Source: Paenibacillus pinihumi DSM 23905 = JCM 16419
GTDB taxonomy: Bacteria; Bacillota; Bacilli; Paenibacillales; Paenibacillaceae
Assembly (NCBI RefSeq): GCF_000422505.1
Contig: NZ_KE383865.1
Location: 592,726-656,725 of the forward strand
Length of the DNA stretch: 64,000 nt
Direction of reading: 5' to 3'
A program made the position numbers and the translations under genes. Below are positions 1 through 8,270 of the stretch, piece after piece. Within the stretch, counting starts at the first letter, position 1, and the number at the start of each line of letters is the position of its first letter. The notes below the pieces were generated by a model. That model was given only the letters and a program-made list of their open reading frames with translations, ran no database searches and was not told the origin of the DNA.

Positions 1-365
1 AGTACTCGCTGGTGCTGGCAATTATTGCGGCTTGTACGGCAGTTGTCCCTTATCTCGGGCCGGCTATCGCGATTACACCAGCCTTGATTGTCGCTATTGT
101 TACTTCGCCGGTCATGCTGATCAAGATGATCGCCGTATGGACAGTCGTACAATTAATCGAAGGTAAATTTATTTCGCCGCAAATTATGGGGAAAAGCCTT
201 CGGATCCACCCGATCACCATCATTTTTGTCATTTTGACAGCGGGCAAGCTGTTCGGTATTTTCGGCATTATTTTAGCCGTACCGGGCTACGCGGTATTGA
301 AGGTTATGGCGATGCATCTTTTCAAATGGTTTGAACTGCGCTCAGGGTTGTATACACCGAAGTGA
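1..365 (+). CDS. AI-2E family transporter, C-terminal part (5' end outside window)
   Basis: The reading frame is open from base 3, so the start lies upstream of the window; about 120 residues remain. The segment has three or four hydrophobic helices and the family's C-terminal signature: a VVPYLGP stretch, a [14 protein letters not shown] loop with a helix break, then a [10 protein letters not shown] helix and a [14 protein letters not shown] end. This matches AI-2E/YdbI-type polytopic membrane proteins (PF01594), which export or move small molecules; the family name does not prove autoinducer transport. Substrate unknown. A strong hairpin follows the stop codon. Confidence 0.88.
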   Translation, partial: YSLVLAIIAACTAVVPYLGPAIAITPALIVAIVTSPVMLIKMIAVWTVVQLIEGKFISPQIMGKSLRIHPITIIFVILTAGKLFGIFGIILAVPGYAVLKVMAMHLFKWFELRSGLYTPK

Positions 366-378
366 GAGTGAAGGCAAG

Positions 379-418
379 CCTGCCCTTGAACCGGCTCCCG
401 GGCCGGTTCAAGGGCAGG
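379..418 (+). terminator. Perfect hairpin after the AI-2E gene
   Basis: Seventeen-base arms (CCTGCCCTTGAACCGGC and its exact complement) surround a six-base loop, 14 bases after the AI-2E stop. The downstream sequence (ATTTAGAGTTTA) is AT-rich but lacks a clean T run, so this is a terminator or processing hairpin of uncertain efficiency. Confidence 0.6.
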
Positions 419-493
419 ATTTAGAGTTTATCATGCAGCAAGAGATTGTTACTTCTTCGCCTTCTCCTTACTCAAGTTAAGGAGGGCTCGGAA

Positions 494-1204
494 TTGAACA
501 AGAAAGTTCTGGTTATTATTGGAATTGTTATGATGGTTTTGTTTCTGGGCCTGCTGGTGCTGAATATTTCCCTGCCGGAGAAAAAGGAAGCTGCGGTGAT
601 CGAGATTCCTGAATTAACGGAAATTGATCCGTATTTAAGAATTCGGAATGGGTTTGATAAGCTGAAAGCCGGTCTGGATGAAATGGAGCGTCAATCGCCG
701 AAATCTGCGCCTCTAGTGCAGGGCAATGGAATTTCCATTGACAAAAAAGCGTTTCTGTTCTACAAATTCAATGTTCATTTAACGGACAGCTTGCGGGAAG
801 AGCCGATTGGCGCCCCTGATGATCGTGAGCTTCTGGATCGCATGGTGAAAAAGCTCCTGTTTGTCCAGCAAGGCATTGAACGGGGAGTAACGGTTTCGGA
901 TGACGAAATCGATGAATTTATCGCGGGCCAAAGAGATATGTTTGCCAACTATAATCCGGACAATGAAGAAGAACGGCTTCTCAAGGCAGTATTCGAGAAC
1001 AGAATCCGCATTACCGGACTTTCGGATACGGAGTTTTGGCAAAGTGATGAGGCAAGGCAGAGCTATTTTGAGGCAATTGTATACAGTAAATATTCGGATA
1101 CGCTTATTTCTGAGGGGACAATAGAAGACCGGAAAGAAATTGATGGCTACATCGATGAGCTGTTTAAGAAGTCGAAGCGTAAGCTTGTGTATAATTACAG
1201 TTGA
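494..1204 (+). CDS. Membrane-anchored SurA-N-like protein without a PPIase domain
   Basis: The TTG start at 494 follows AAGGAGGG with good spacing and gives a 236-residue protein. Upstream in-frame codons lack a ribosome site. Residues about 4-26 form one hydrophobic signal-anchor with no lipobox. Residues about 110-165 (LLDRMVKKLLFVQQGIERGVTVSDDEIDEFI) resemble the chaperone segment of SurA/PrsA-type foldases, where a helix pair precedes VSDDEI. No parvulin domain follows, so the protein ends where PrsA would carry catalysis. A cell-surface chaperone-like role is an inference. It sits alone between two terminator-like hairpins. Confidence 0.6.
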   Translation: MNKKVLVIIGIVMMVLFLGLLVLNISLPEKKEAAVIEIPELTEIDPYLRIRNGFDKLKAGLDEMERQSPKSAPLVQGNGISIDKKAFLFYKFNVHLTDSLREEPIGAPDDRELLDRMVKKLLFVQQGIERGVTVSDDEIDEFIAGQRDMFANYNPDNEEERLLKAVFENRIRITGLSDTEFWQSDEARQSYFEAIVYSKYSDTLISEGTIEDRKEIDGYIDELFKKSKRKLVYNYS

Positions 1205-1221
1205 ATGTCCATTAATTAGGG

Positions 1222-1262
1222 GCGTCGGCTTCAAGGATTTATTCTTGAAGGCGATGCTTTTT
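1222..1262 (+). terminator. Terminator after the SurA-N-like gene
   Basis: GCGTCG-GCTTCAAG pairs with CTTGAAG-GCGATGC around an eight-base loop and is followed by TTTTTG and a second T-rich stretch. It lies 18 bases after the stop. Confidence 0.75.
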
Positions 1263-1451
1263 GCTTTCCTTTTTATTGAGAAATATACATGCCCATTTTC
1301 AAAATAATGCCATTGACATTTGACAAAAACCGCGTTAAATTATATTCAATTAATCCAATTAATTAACTTGGTTTTATGATTCGTCTGTAGCTGCCGCCTG
1401 GCAAAGTAAGATACACATTTGGGGCAGTTCGTTATGTACAAAGGGGGAGTA

Positions 1452-1508
1452 GGGTTCATTTTTTTATAGTCAGCTTGTTTTAGTCCTTATAAAAAAATTA
1501 TGAATCCC
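1452..1508 (+). promoter_or_regulatory. Leader hairpin just before the ECF S-component ribosome site
   Basis: GGGTTCAT plus a T-rich arm pairs with an A-rich arm plus ATGAATCCC, ending three bases before the TAGGAGG ribosome site of the S gene. AAGGGG at 1441 can alternatively pair with CCCCTT at 1506-1511, which abuts the ribosome site. Two competing pairings next to a ribosome site suggest translational control, but this is read from sequence only. Confidence 0.45.
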
Positions 1509-1524
1509 CTTAGGAGGTACAAAC

Positions 1525-2103
1525 ATGAATCAGAGAACCTTGGTTCTTACACTCGGTGCGCTGGCGATTGCCATTAATGTAATCGCGGGTACTGTAGTCA
1601 GCAATTTGAAAATTCCTTTTCTTTTCCTCGATACGGTAGGCACGATATTTATTGCAACGGTGTTCGGACCGTTCTGGGGCGCGCTTGTGGGATTGTTAAC
1701 CAATCTCGTCCTCGGCGTTACCTCCGGCTACACAGCTATTCCATTCGCACTTGTTAATGTGATTGTAGGTCTTGTTGTCGGCTATATGGTTCGTAAAAAT
1801 GGTTTTCGTTTTTCTTCGGCCTTAATTTCGGGTATTCTGCTAGGTATACTATGCCCTGCGGTTGGTTCCGTTATTGCCATCGGATTGTTCGGCGGTTTGA
1901 CCGGCAATGTGCAGGACGTAGCGGTGCTGTGGCTGAAGCAGGCAGGCATGAGCTTGTTCGCAGCAGCTTTCCTGCCCCGTCTTGGCGAGAATTTGATCGA
2001 TAAAATATTATCTGCTCTGCTTGTCTATTATGTTGTAAAAAATCTGCCGCAATCCTTGATTAAACGCCCTTCGGCGAAGAAAAGAGATTCCCGTGCAGCG
2101 TAG
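1525..2103 (+). CDS. ECF transporter substrate-binding (S) component, CD3073-like
   Basis: This 192-residue membrane protein has about six hydrophobic helices and the S-component feature of an N-terminal helix with small residues, followed by FLDTVGTIFIATVFGPFWGALVGLL and a GVTSGYTAI loop. It would bind a micronutrient and dock onto the EcfT/EcfA module encoded three genes later. Its combination with a TudS-related gene matches the CD3073/CD3072 gene pair known from clostridia, whose substrate is not established. TAGGAGG sits eight bases before the ATG. The last codons overlap the next gene by 11 bases, indicating translational coupling. Confidence 0.85.
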   Translation: MNQRTLVLTLGALAIAINVIAGTVVSNLKIPFLFLDTVGTIFIATVFGPFWGALVGLLTNLVLGVTSGYTAIPFALVNVIVGLVVGYMVRKNGFRFSSALISGILLGILCPAVGSVIAIGLFGGLTGNVQDVAVLWLKQAGMSLFAAAFLPRLGENLIDKILSALLVYYVVKNLPQSLIKRPSAKKRDSRAA

Positions 2104-2671
2104 TAAAACGATTATTGTCGCCTCGCACTGTGTCATTAACCAGAATGCAGTCGTAGGCGGAGAAGCTCGCAGTCCAGGCGTCATGAAAGCGGCAATCGAC
2201 TGGACCTATGAGCAGGGGTACGGAATGTTCCAATTGCCTTGCCCTGAATTTACATTTCTCGGCCCTGAGCGGCCTCCGATGACGGTAGAGGAGTATGATA
2301 CACCGGAGTTCCGTGCCCATAACCGTAAAATTTTGCAGCCGGTCGTTGAGCAGTTGAAGACGTACCAGGATCATGGCTATACGATTGCAGGCGGACTCGG
2401 CATCTCGGGCAGTCCGTCCTGTGACCCGGGAAAAGGCGTATATATGCGGGACTTTCTGGAGCTTGCAGCCGAATGGGGCGTTGAGATTGATTTCTTCTGG
2501 CAAATTCCAAATACGGAGGACGGCATCTTTGACCCGAATTCTCCGGGCAGCGTATTTGGTCCGATAGGACCAAAAGCAGGTATGAAGCAGGCCGGGAATG
2601 ATGCTCTCGCGGATACTGATACCAATGCTGATGCCGATGCTTCAGGCAGCAAGGAGGAGCATCCGTCATGA
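2093..2671 (+). CDS. TudS-related (DUF523-like) putative desulfidase, CD3072-like
   Basis: The GTG start overlaps the S-component gene by 11 bases. The 192-residue protein has three isolated cysteines in conserved-looking settings: SHCVIN near residue 12, PCPEF near 50 and SPSCDP near 109. TudS thiouracil desulfidases use three cysteines to hold a [4Fe-4S] cluster whose free iron site takes sulfur from the substrate. The C-terminal 25 residues are Asp/Ala-rich and look like a disordered tail. Location inside an ECF importer operon suggests it processes the imported compound, perhaps a thiolated base or vitamin; this is inference. The ATGA overlap couples it to the next ATPase gene. Confidence 0.75.
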   Translation: MQRSKTIIVASHCVINQNAVVGGEARSPGVMKAAIDWTYEQGYGMFQLPCPEFTFLGPERPPMTVEEYDTPEFRAHNRKILQPVVEQLKTYQDHGYTIAGGLGISGSPSCDPGKGVYMRDFLELAAEWGVEIDFFWQIPNTEDGIFDPNSPGSVFGPIGPKAGMKQAGNDALADTDTNADADASGSKEEHPS

Positions 2672-3510
2672 TCGATATCCGAAACACAACCTTCTATTAT
2701 AATGCGTCACAAGATGATGAAGAGGATGCCGGCCACAAGCCGGCATTATCTCATGTATCGCTGAATATTTCCCCCGGAGAGTTCGTCGCCTTCCTCGGCC
2801 GCAACGGCTCGGGCAAGTCCTCGCTATCCAGACTGCTCAATGGCATCGAGCTGCCGACAGAGGGAACTGTCAGTGTCGAAGGGCATGTGACATCAGACAA
2901 AGCCGCGCTGCCGACTGTGAGACGGGCTGTACAGATCGTCTTCCAGAACCCGGAGAACCAGCAGGTTGGAATTACAGTCGGCGAGGATATCGCCTTTGGC
3001 TTGTCCAACATCGGCTGGCCACAGCGTGATATTGCGAATCGGGTAGCTTGGGCAATTAATCTTGTCGGCCTGGATGCGGATGAAGACCGTCCAGTGACGA
3101 ACCTCTCCGGGGGCGAGAAGCAGAAGCTGGCCCTCGCTGCTGTGCTCGCTCTTGCTCCGCGCTATCTCATTCTCGATGAAGCAACCTCCATGCTTGATCC
3201 TGTTGCCAGACGGCAGTTTGTAGCGACTCTGCATGAGGTGCGGAAGCAGTATTCATTTACATTGATTTATATTACGCATCATTTGGAAGAGGTAACGGAT
3301 GCCGACCGCTGGATACTGTTTCAATCCGGCAGAGTTGTCACTTCAGGCACGCCAGCTGATCTTATGGAAGATGTCCGGCTTTTGCAGGATTGCGGGCTGG
3401 AGCTGCCTTACTACCAGACGCTTGCAGGGCTGCTGCGGGAGAGTGGCATCGCGGTTCCCGCTGCAATAAATGAACACGAATTGAGGGAGCTGTTATGCAA
3501 ATCAAGCTAG
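2668..3510 (+). CDS. ecfA1: ECF transporter ATPase, first subunit
   Basis: This 280-residue ABC ATPase has Walker A GRNGSGKS (residues about 43-50), a Q-loop FQNPENQQVG typical of ECF ATPases, signature LSGGEKQK, Walker B LILDEATSMLD and switch histidine ITHH. With EcfA2 it forms the heterodimer that powers EcfT. The start ATG overlaps the stop of the desulfidase gene by four bases, and the 3' end overlaps ecfA2 by 16 bases. An acidic insertion (SQDDEEDAG) lies in the N-terminal beta sheet. Confidence 0.93.
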   Translation: MIDIRNTTFYYNASQDDEEDAGHKPALSHVSLNISPGEFVAFLGRNGSGKSSLSRLLNGIELPTEGTVSVEGHVTSDKAALPTVRRAVQIVFQNPENQQVGITVGEDIAFGLSNIGWPQRDIANRVAWAINLVGLDADEDRPVTNLSGGEKQKLALAAVLALAPRYLILDEATSMLDPVARRQFVATLHEVRKQYSFTLIYITHHLEEVTDADRWILFQSGRVVTSGTPADLMEDVRLLQDCGLELPYYQTLAGLLRESGIAVPAAINEHELRELLCKSS

Positions 3511-4373
3511 ATCGCGTATCCTTCACCTATGGCAAACGAAGCCGGAACAAACCGCCTGCCGGACCCTATGTGCTGAAGCAGCTCGACTTGACAATCGAAA
3601 GCGGCGAGATGTTGGCCATAGCCGGCAAGTCCGGCTCAGGAAAGTCGACTTTTCTTCAGCTTCTGAAGGGGTTTCTTGCTCCGTCTGAAGGAACGGTCCT
3701 GCTGGATGGCGTCAACCCTCATCAGGCCCGCAGGCCTGAGCTGTTTGACAAGGTCGGGTTTATTTTTCAGTATCCGGAGCATCAATTGTTCTCAACCACA
3801 GTGTTTGACGATATCGCCTTCGGACTGCAGAGTGCCGGACTTGCGGATGAAGAGAAGGAAGCCCGGGTACGGCAGGCGATGGCGGCGGTGCAGCTGGATT
3901 ATGAAGCATTTAAGGACTGCAGCCCTTTCGAGCTGAGTGGCGGCGAGAAGCGCCGCGTAGCCATTGCAGGTGTAGTTGTACTGGAACCGGAAGTATTAAT
4001 TCTGGATGAGCCTACGGCAGGGCTGGACCTGCAATCGCGGACGGCACTATTTGACCTGCTTCATGCGATGAACAGGGAGCAGGGAATAACCGTCATGTGG
4101 GTGAGCCACCAACTGGAGGAAATATTGGAGCATGCGACCCGTCTGATTGCGCTGAAGGAAGGCACATTCCTGGCAGACGGACATCCGCACAGCCTGCTGT
4201 CTGATCCGGTCTTGCTGGAAGCATTCGGCTGGGAAGAGCCGCCAGCGCTGGTCGTCTCCCGTCTTCTTCAGGAGCTGGGAATGATTGAGACTGGCGGGCA
4301 AAAGGCTCTGGCACCGGGCGAGGCCTCGGAGGCCATTATCCGGCTGCTAAATAGGCAGCGCATAACAGTTTAA
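3495..4373 (+). CDS. ecfA2: ECF transporter ATPase, second subunit
   Basis: This 292-residue ABC ATPase has Walker A GKSGSGKST, Q-loop FQYPEHQLF, signature LSGGEKRR, Walker B LILDEPTAGLD and switch region VSHQ. It is the partner of EcfA1. The start lies inside the end of ecfA1, 16 bases before its stop codon, with GAGGGAG just upstream, so the two subunits should be made in equal amounts. The C-terminal extension is helical, as usual for ECF ATPases. Confidence 0.93.
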   Translation: MQIKLDRVSFTYGKRSRNKPPAGPYVLKQLDLTIESGEMLAIAGKSGSGKSTFLQLLKGFLAPSEGTVLLDGVNPHQARRPELFDKVGFIFQYPEHQLFSTTVFDDIAFGLQSAGLADEEKEARVRQAMAAVQLDYEAFKDCSPFELSGGEKRRVAIAGVVVLEPEVLILDEPTAGLDLQSRTALFDLLHAMNREQGITVMWVSHQLEEILEHATRLIALKEGTFLADGHPHSLLSDPVLLEAFGWEEPPALVVSRLLQELGMIETGGQKALAPGEASEAIIRLLNRQRITV

Positions 4374-4392
4374 TGTAAATGAGGGAATGGTT

Positions 4393-5184
4393 ATGGCCGG
4401 AACAAGCTTTTTATTATATCAAAAACGCGACTCCTGGCTGGAGCGCTGGGATCCGCGGATGAAAATCGTAGCTGTCCTGTTGTTCGGGGCTGCGCTTCTG
4501 CTGACGCATAGTTTGGGACTCAAGACTGCCCAACTGCTGCTTTTAATCGTATTATGGGGGATGGCCAAGTTGTCCTGGCGGGTGCTGGCGTTCACTTTGC
4601 TGTCATTGTCCATCTTCTTTGCCTCTACAATGATCTACCAGTCTGTGCTCACTGCCGTTCCTGGGGAAGACATGATTACTTGGGGCTGGATCAGCTTTTC
4701 TTCACAGGGTGCGGTCAGAGGCATCATGATGTGTGAACAGATTGCGGGCATTGTGCTGCTGCTGGCACTGCTGGTGCGGACGACCTCGCCGATTGTGCTG
4801 GCGGAAGGGCTGGAGATGCTGCTGAAGCCGCTCAAAAAATGGCGGCTGCCTGTTCATGAAGCGGTCATGATGTTCTCGATTGCACTGCGCTTTCTCCCAA
4901 TTCTGATTGAGGAATTTGATAAAATCCGCAAAGCTCAGCTTGCCCGGGGAGGCGGCTTCCACCGCAAGGGCGTATCAACGAGATTCCGCGGTGTATTGCC
5001 GATGCTGATGCCACTGTTCGTGATGTCGATTATCCGGGCCAAGGACCTAGCCGTAGCAATGGAATCACGCTGCTACCAGGGCGATGAGGGACGGACGCCA
5101 ATCCGGATGTACCGGCTGCGTGCTAATGATTATGCGGTGTTCAGCTTCTCTATCGTGAACTTGGCAGCAATATTCGTATGGTAG
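4393..5184 (+). CDS. ecfT: ECF transporter transmembrane (T) component
   Basis: The 263-residue protein has four or five hydrophobic helices and two coupling-helix motifs of EcfT: ARGG in QLARGGGF near residue 190 and a second Ala-X-X-X-Arg/Gly-type motif in AMESRCYQG near 228. These short motifs seat in the grooves of the two ATPases. I chose the ATG at 4393 rather than 4387 because GAGGG at 4381-4385 is too close to the first ATG. It completes a self-contained ECF importer whose S gene lies in the same operon. Confidence 0.9.
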   Translation: MAGTSFLLYQKRDSWLERWDPRMKIVAVLLFGAALLLTHSLGLKTAQLLLLIVLWGMAKLSWRVLAFTLLSLSIFFASTMIYQSVLTAVPGEDMITWGWISFSSQGAVRGIMMCEQIAGIVLLLALLVRTTSPIVLAEGLEMLLKPLKKWRLPVHEAVMMFSIALRFLPILIEEFDKIRKAQLARGGGFHRKGVSTRFRGVLPMLMPLFVMSIIRAKDLAVAMESRCYQGDEGRTPIRMYRLRANDYAVFSFSIVNLAAIFVW

Positions 5185-5542
5185 TCTGTAGGAAATTGCC
5201 CCTTTTAAGCGGATTTGACTTCGAGATAGCCAGATAGCTTAATATTGTTACAGTTCAATAAACAGAAGCCTGTTGTCATACATGCGTGACAGCAGGCTTC
5301 TGTTTATTTGTTTGAAGCAGTGTACTTCTTCTTACATGATAGCATGCAGCTTTACGATGAATGAAGACTGGGCACCGCTTGGATTTGCGATTTACATTGA
5401 TCTTGCAGATTCATCGTTGCCAGTTGATCTGAAGCGGGTCGTTGGTCTATCATAAAGACACCTTATCTGTGTTGCAGTGGCAGCTTGTCACTCGCATCCC
5501 GGGCAGAGTTTTGTTTTTTTAGATTTAAGGGGGAGTGGCAAG
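5185..5542. other. Intergenic region between ECF operon and AraC-type regulator
   Basis: Apart from the terminator at 5257-5308 and the AAGGGGGAG ribosome site at 5527-5535, I see no Fur box, no clear operator and no credible gene. Confidence 0.4.
5257..5308 (+). terminator. Terminator of the ECF operon
   Basis: Twenty-two-base arms with a single G-T wobble surround an eight-base loop and end in TTTATTTG. It lies about 70 bases after the ecfT stop. The short open frame that crosses it (5273-5455) is not credible as a gene. Confidence 0.8.
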
Positions 5543-7186
5543 TTGAAGGGGATCGAACAACAACCGGATGGCCGCCGATGGATTGCCGGGTGGGAATCAG
5601 CCATGCCGTTAACTGATAGATGGATGACAGCAGGCGAAGTCCTTTGCTTGCCAAGCCACGCAATTATTCTAATTACAGACGGGCAGGCAATTTGGAATAT
5701 TAATGGGCATACCGTGCAGGTTGCATTTGGTGAGTTAATTGCAATTGAAGAGAACTCCGTGATCAAGGTATTGGAGGGCGGCAGCCTGGATCTGGCAGGC
5801 TGGAAAATCCAATTTCATACGTATTCCTTTTTCAAAGAGACAAGGGAATTAACCCAATTTGAATGGCAAGTGCCCGCAGGGGATACCTTTCAAAAGATGC
5901 GGGTAACAGGCGGTTTTCTAACGGGGATTAGTGACCGATTGAGTTCAGAGGGTTCCAATAATAACAACGAAATGCTGGTTGGCAATCAGCATCTTCTGTA
6001 CGGCTTTTTAAAGCAGTTATATGAAAAACCGCCGGGTGAACCGCAGACGACAGAAAAGGGCATTATGCTCTCCATAGCGTATATGGAAGAACATTATGAT
6101 GAGGTCATCACGCGCGAGCAACTGGCTCAAATTGCAGGCATAAGCCAATGGCACTATTCCCGCAAATTTAATGAGCAATATGGCAAAAGCCCCACTGACT
6201 ATTTGGCAAGCTACAGAATTTATCGCGCACAAGAACAATTATTGTTAACGTCAGCAAGGTATCAGGAAATTGCCAAAAAAGCCGGCTTTGAGGATGCCCA
6301 TTATTTTAGCCGCCGGTTCAAACATTTTACAGGCGTGTCCCCGAGAAATTATGCTCCAACCTTGCACCAACGGAAAATAGTTGCTATTTCTCTGCTCAGT
6401 GCTGAAGTTTTAATACAATTGGGCATTGTGCCGCATGCTGTCATGGTGACCCCATTACTGCTGCCTCAGCATCTGCGGCAGCTGTTTGAGGAGCATCAGG
6501 TGAAGCTGCTGAAAGTGCCGCAATATACATTCAATATCGAACTTATTCAGCAGGCACAGCCGGAGCTTATTATCGGACATTTTGTTACAGAGGATATGAA
6601 AAAGAAGCTGCGCCCGATTGCGCCCATAATAACAGGCCTCACAGTTGATTTGAATCTTCTTCTTAGGCACTTGGCTGAATTATTTGATCGGGGAGAAGAA
6701 GCGGCAAAACATCAGCTGCAGATGCAAAAACAAGTGAGCACGGCAAAGAAGCAGTTGCAACCGCTCATTCAATCCCAAGCTTCTGTCATGGTGCTGCGGG
6801 TTGAGCCTTTTGGATACCGCTATTTGGGCGGGGCATCAAGCGGCGTATCTCAATTGCTGTATCAACAGCTTGGGCTACTACTGCCAGAGCCGTTGAAGTC
6901 AGGGGAGGCATGGTTCAACCCCTGTTCAATCGAGCTCCTAAGCATCGCTGACCCGGAATATTTATTTGTGGAGAAACGTGTCATGGAGAATTTCAGCTCA
7001 GAAGAAAATATGGAGAAATTAAAGGATAGCAGCCAATGGAAGAAATTAAAAGCGGTCAATAACAACCGGGTTTATGAAATAGATACGAGACTTTGGGTAG
7101 ACGGCTGCGGAGTTGCCGGGCAGAAATTGATTATCGATCAAATTGTAAGCTGTCTCATGGGCAGCGGGCAGGACCGCGCACAATAA
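5543..7186 (+). CDS. AraC-family regulator fused to a siderophore-binding domain (Btr-like)
   Basis: The TTG at 5543 is preceded by AAGGGGGAG with seven-base spacing; the longer open frame upstream has no ribosome site. The 547-residue protein has a cupin-like N-terminal part, a double helix-turn-helix AraC domain at about residues 170-270 (REQLAQIAGISQWHYSRKF and HYFSRRFKHFTGVSPRNY), and a C-terminal TroA-like binding fold (about 275-547). The last domain shares VLRVEP-RYRYLG and FVEKR segments with the lipoprotein encoded next. This is the architecture of Bacillus Btr, which binds a ferric siderophore inside the cell and activates uptake genes. Probable target: the following genes. Confidence 0.85.
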   Translation: MKGIEQQPDGRRWIAGWESAMPLTDRWMTAGEVLCLPSHAIILITDGQAIWNINGHTVQVAFGELIAIEENSVIKVLEGGSLDLAGWKIQFHTYSFFKETRELTQFEWQVPAGDTFQKMRVTGGFLTGISDRLSSEGSNNNNEMLVGNQHLLYGFLKQLYEKPPGEPQTTEKGIMLSIAYMEEHYDEVITREQLAQIAGISQWHYSRKFNEQYGKSPTDYLASYRIYRAQEQLLLTSARYQEIAKKAGFEDAHYFSRRFKHFTGVSPRNYAPTLHQRKIVAISLLSAEVLIQLGIVPHAVMVTPLLLPQHLRQLFEEHQVKLLKVPQYTFNIELIQQAQPELIIGHFVTEDMKKKLRPIAPIITGLTVDLNLLLRHLAELFDRGEEAAKHQLQMQKQVSTAKKQLQPLIQSQASVMVLRVEPFGYRYLGGASSGVSQLLYQQLGLLLPEPLKSGEAWFNPCSIELLSIADPEYLFVEKRVMENFSSEENMEKLKDSSQWKKLKAVNNNRVYEIDTRLWVDGCGVAGQKLIIDQIVSCLMGSGQDRAQ

Positions 7187-7248
7187 TCCACTTTAATAGG
7201 CACGATCTGCTATGGAATGAAATCTTCTTATTTGATAATCTTTGATAG

Positions 7249-7263
7249 TGATAATTATTATCA
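7249..7263 (+). promoter_or_regulatory. Fur box before the siderophore-binding lipoprotein gene
   Basis: TGATAATTATTATCA is a perfect 7-1-7 inverted repeat matching the Bacillus Fur core. It sits 21 bases before the start codon, overlapping the likely transcription start or ribosome region. Two further TTTGATA-like half sites lie just upstream (7241-7247 and 7231-7238). Iron repression of this gene is strongly indicated. Confidence 0.85.
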
Positions 7264-7284
7264 ACGAGGGAGAGAGCGTACAAC

Positions 7285-8268
7285 ATGTCTAAACGATTGA
7301 TTATGCTGATTGGGGCCGTTCTGTTGCTGGTGGCCTTGGCGGCATGTTCCAATTCATTAGAAGAACCAGCCAACAACGAAAAGTCTTCTGCGGAAGTGCA
7401 AGAAAACAAGGAAACAAAAGTCGTACAGGATGTTTTCGGAGAAGTAACGATTCCGGCAAAGCCGAAAAGAATATTGGCGGCGAGTTCGAGCTATGCAGAG
7501 TATTTGATTGAGTTGGGGGTTACACCGCAATTTTCTTTAGTCATTCCGGAGATTGAACCCGATTACCGCGCACCTTACCTGGAAGAGCACGATGTTGAGA
7601 TGCACAAAATGAAACAATATCAATACAACTATGAACAAATACTAAGCTTGTCTCCAGATCTCATTATTATTGCAGGAAAAGGCCTGGAAACGAAAATATA
7701 TGAAGAGATGTCCAAAATTGCGCCTACAGTTGCTCTGAATGCCAGTAGCGGCATGCATGGTGCGATGAGAGAAATGGCCTTGATGTTTGATAAGCAGGCA
7801 GAGGCGGAGAAAATTTTAGCTGAGTTTGATCAGAAGGCGGAGCAGGCAAAGGAAAAAATTCATCAAGCGATCGGTGACAAAACCGTCCTCGTTCTGCGGG
7901 TGGAACCTACACGGTACCGCTACCTGGGACCAAAAGCGGATGACGATGTAAGCAGGTTCTTCTATGAGACACTCGGGCTTAAAAGTCCGGAAGTCATCAA
8001 GGATGCGACTGACTGGTTTACACAATTTTCGTTAGAAATTTTACCGGATATCAATGCTGATTATATTTTCGTGGAACAGCGCAGTCTCGAAGACAATGAC
8101 AGTTCCGAATCCCTGGAGCTGCTGGAGCATAATTCATTGTGGAAAAACATGGAGGCTGTTAAAAATAATCATGTATTCCCATTGCGTACAAATGATTATA
8201 TTCAGGCTAAAGGCCCAATTGGTACAGGCATGCTCATTGACTATATTGTAGAAAAGTTGGTGCCGTAG
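7285..8268 (+). CDS. Iron-siderophore ABC transporter substrate-binding lipoprotein (FeuA-like)
   Basis: The 327-residue protein begins with a lipoprotein signal ending in LAAC (Cys at about residue 21), a Ser/Glu-rich linker, then a two-lobed helical-backbone binding fold: KRILAASSSYAEYLIELGV opens the first lobe and VLVLRVEPTRYRYLG the second. Such proteins hand ferric siderophore to an FecCD-type permease. No permease or ATPase gene is nearby, so it must use one encoded elsewhere. A Fur box precedes it, and the reductase gene follows after two bases, so both form one iron-responsive unit. Confidence 0.92.
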   Translation: MSKRLIMLIGAVLLLVALAACSNSLEEPANNEKSSAEVQENKETKVVQDVFGEVTIPAKPKRILAASSSYAEYLIELGVTPQFSLVIPEIEPDYRAPYLEEHDVEMHKMKQYQYNYEQILSLSPDLIIIAGKGLETKIYEEMSKIAPTVALNASSGMHGAMREMALMFDKQAEAEKILAEFDQKAEQAKEKIHQAIGDKTVLVLRVEPTRYRYLGPKADDDVSRFFYETLGLKSPEVIKDATDWFTQFSLEILPDINADYIFVEQRSLEDNDSSESLELLEHNSLWKNMEAVKNNHVFPLRTNDYIQAKGPIGTGMLIDYIVEKLVP

Positions 8269-8270
8269 AT

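Larger units (their letters stand above)
1205..1524. other. Intergenic leader region of the ECF operon
   Basis: These 320 bases hold the terminator of the preceding gene, two overlapping TTGACA-like hexamers (1313-1318 and 1320-1325) before an AT-rich TAAATTATATT stretch that could serve as a promoter, and a leader of roughly 170 bases containing a possible closing stem (CTGCC near 1390, GGCAG near 1425) and the 1452-1508 hairpin. No known riboswitch consensus (TPP, preQ1, purine, cobalamin) was recognised by eye. Confidence 0.5.

Noticed and set aside
5273-5455. Short frame after ecfT
   Set aside because: It starts inside the terminator hairpin and lacks a ribosome site.
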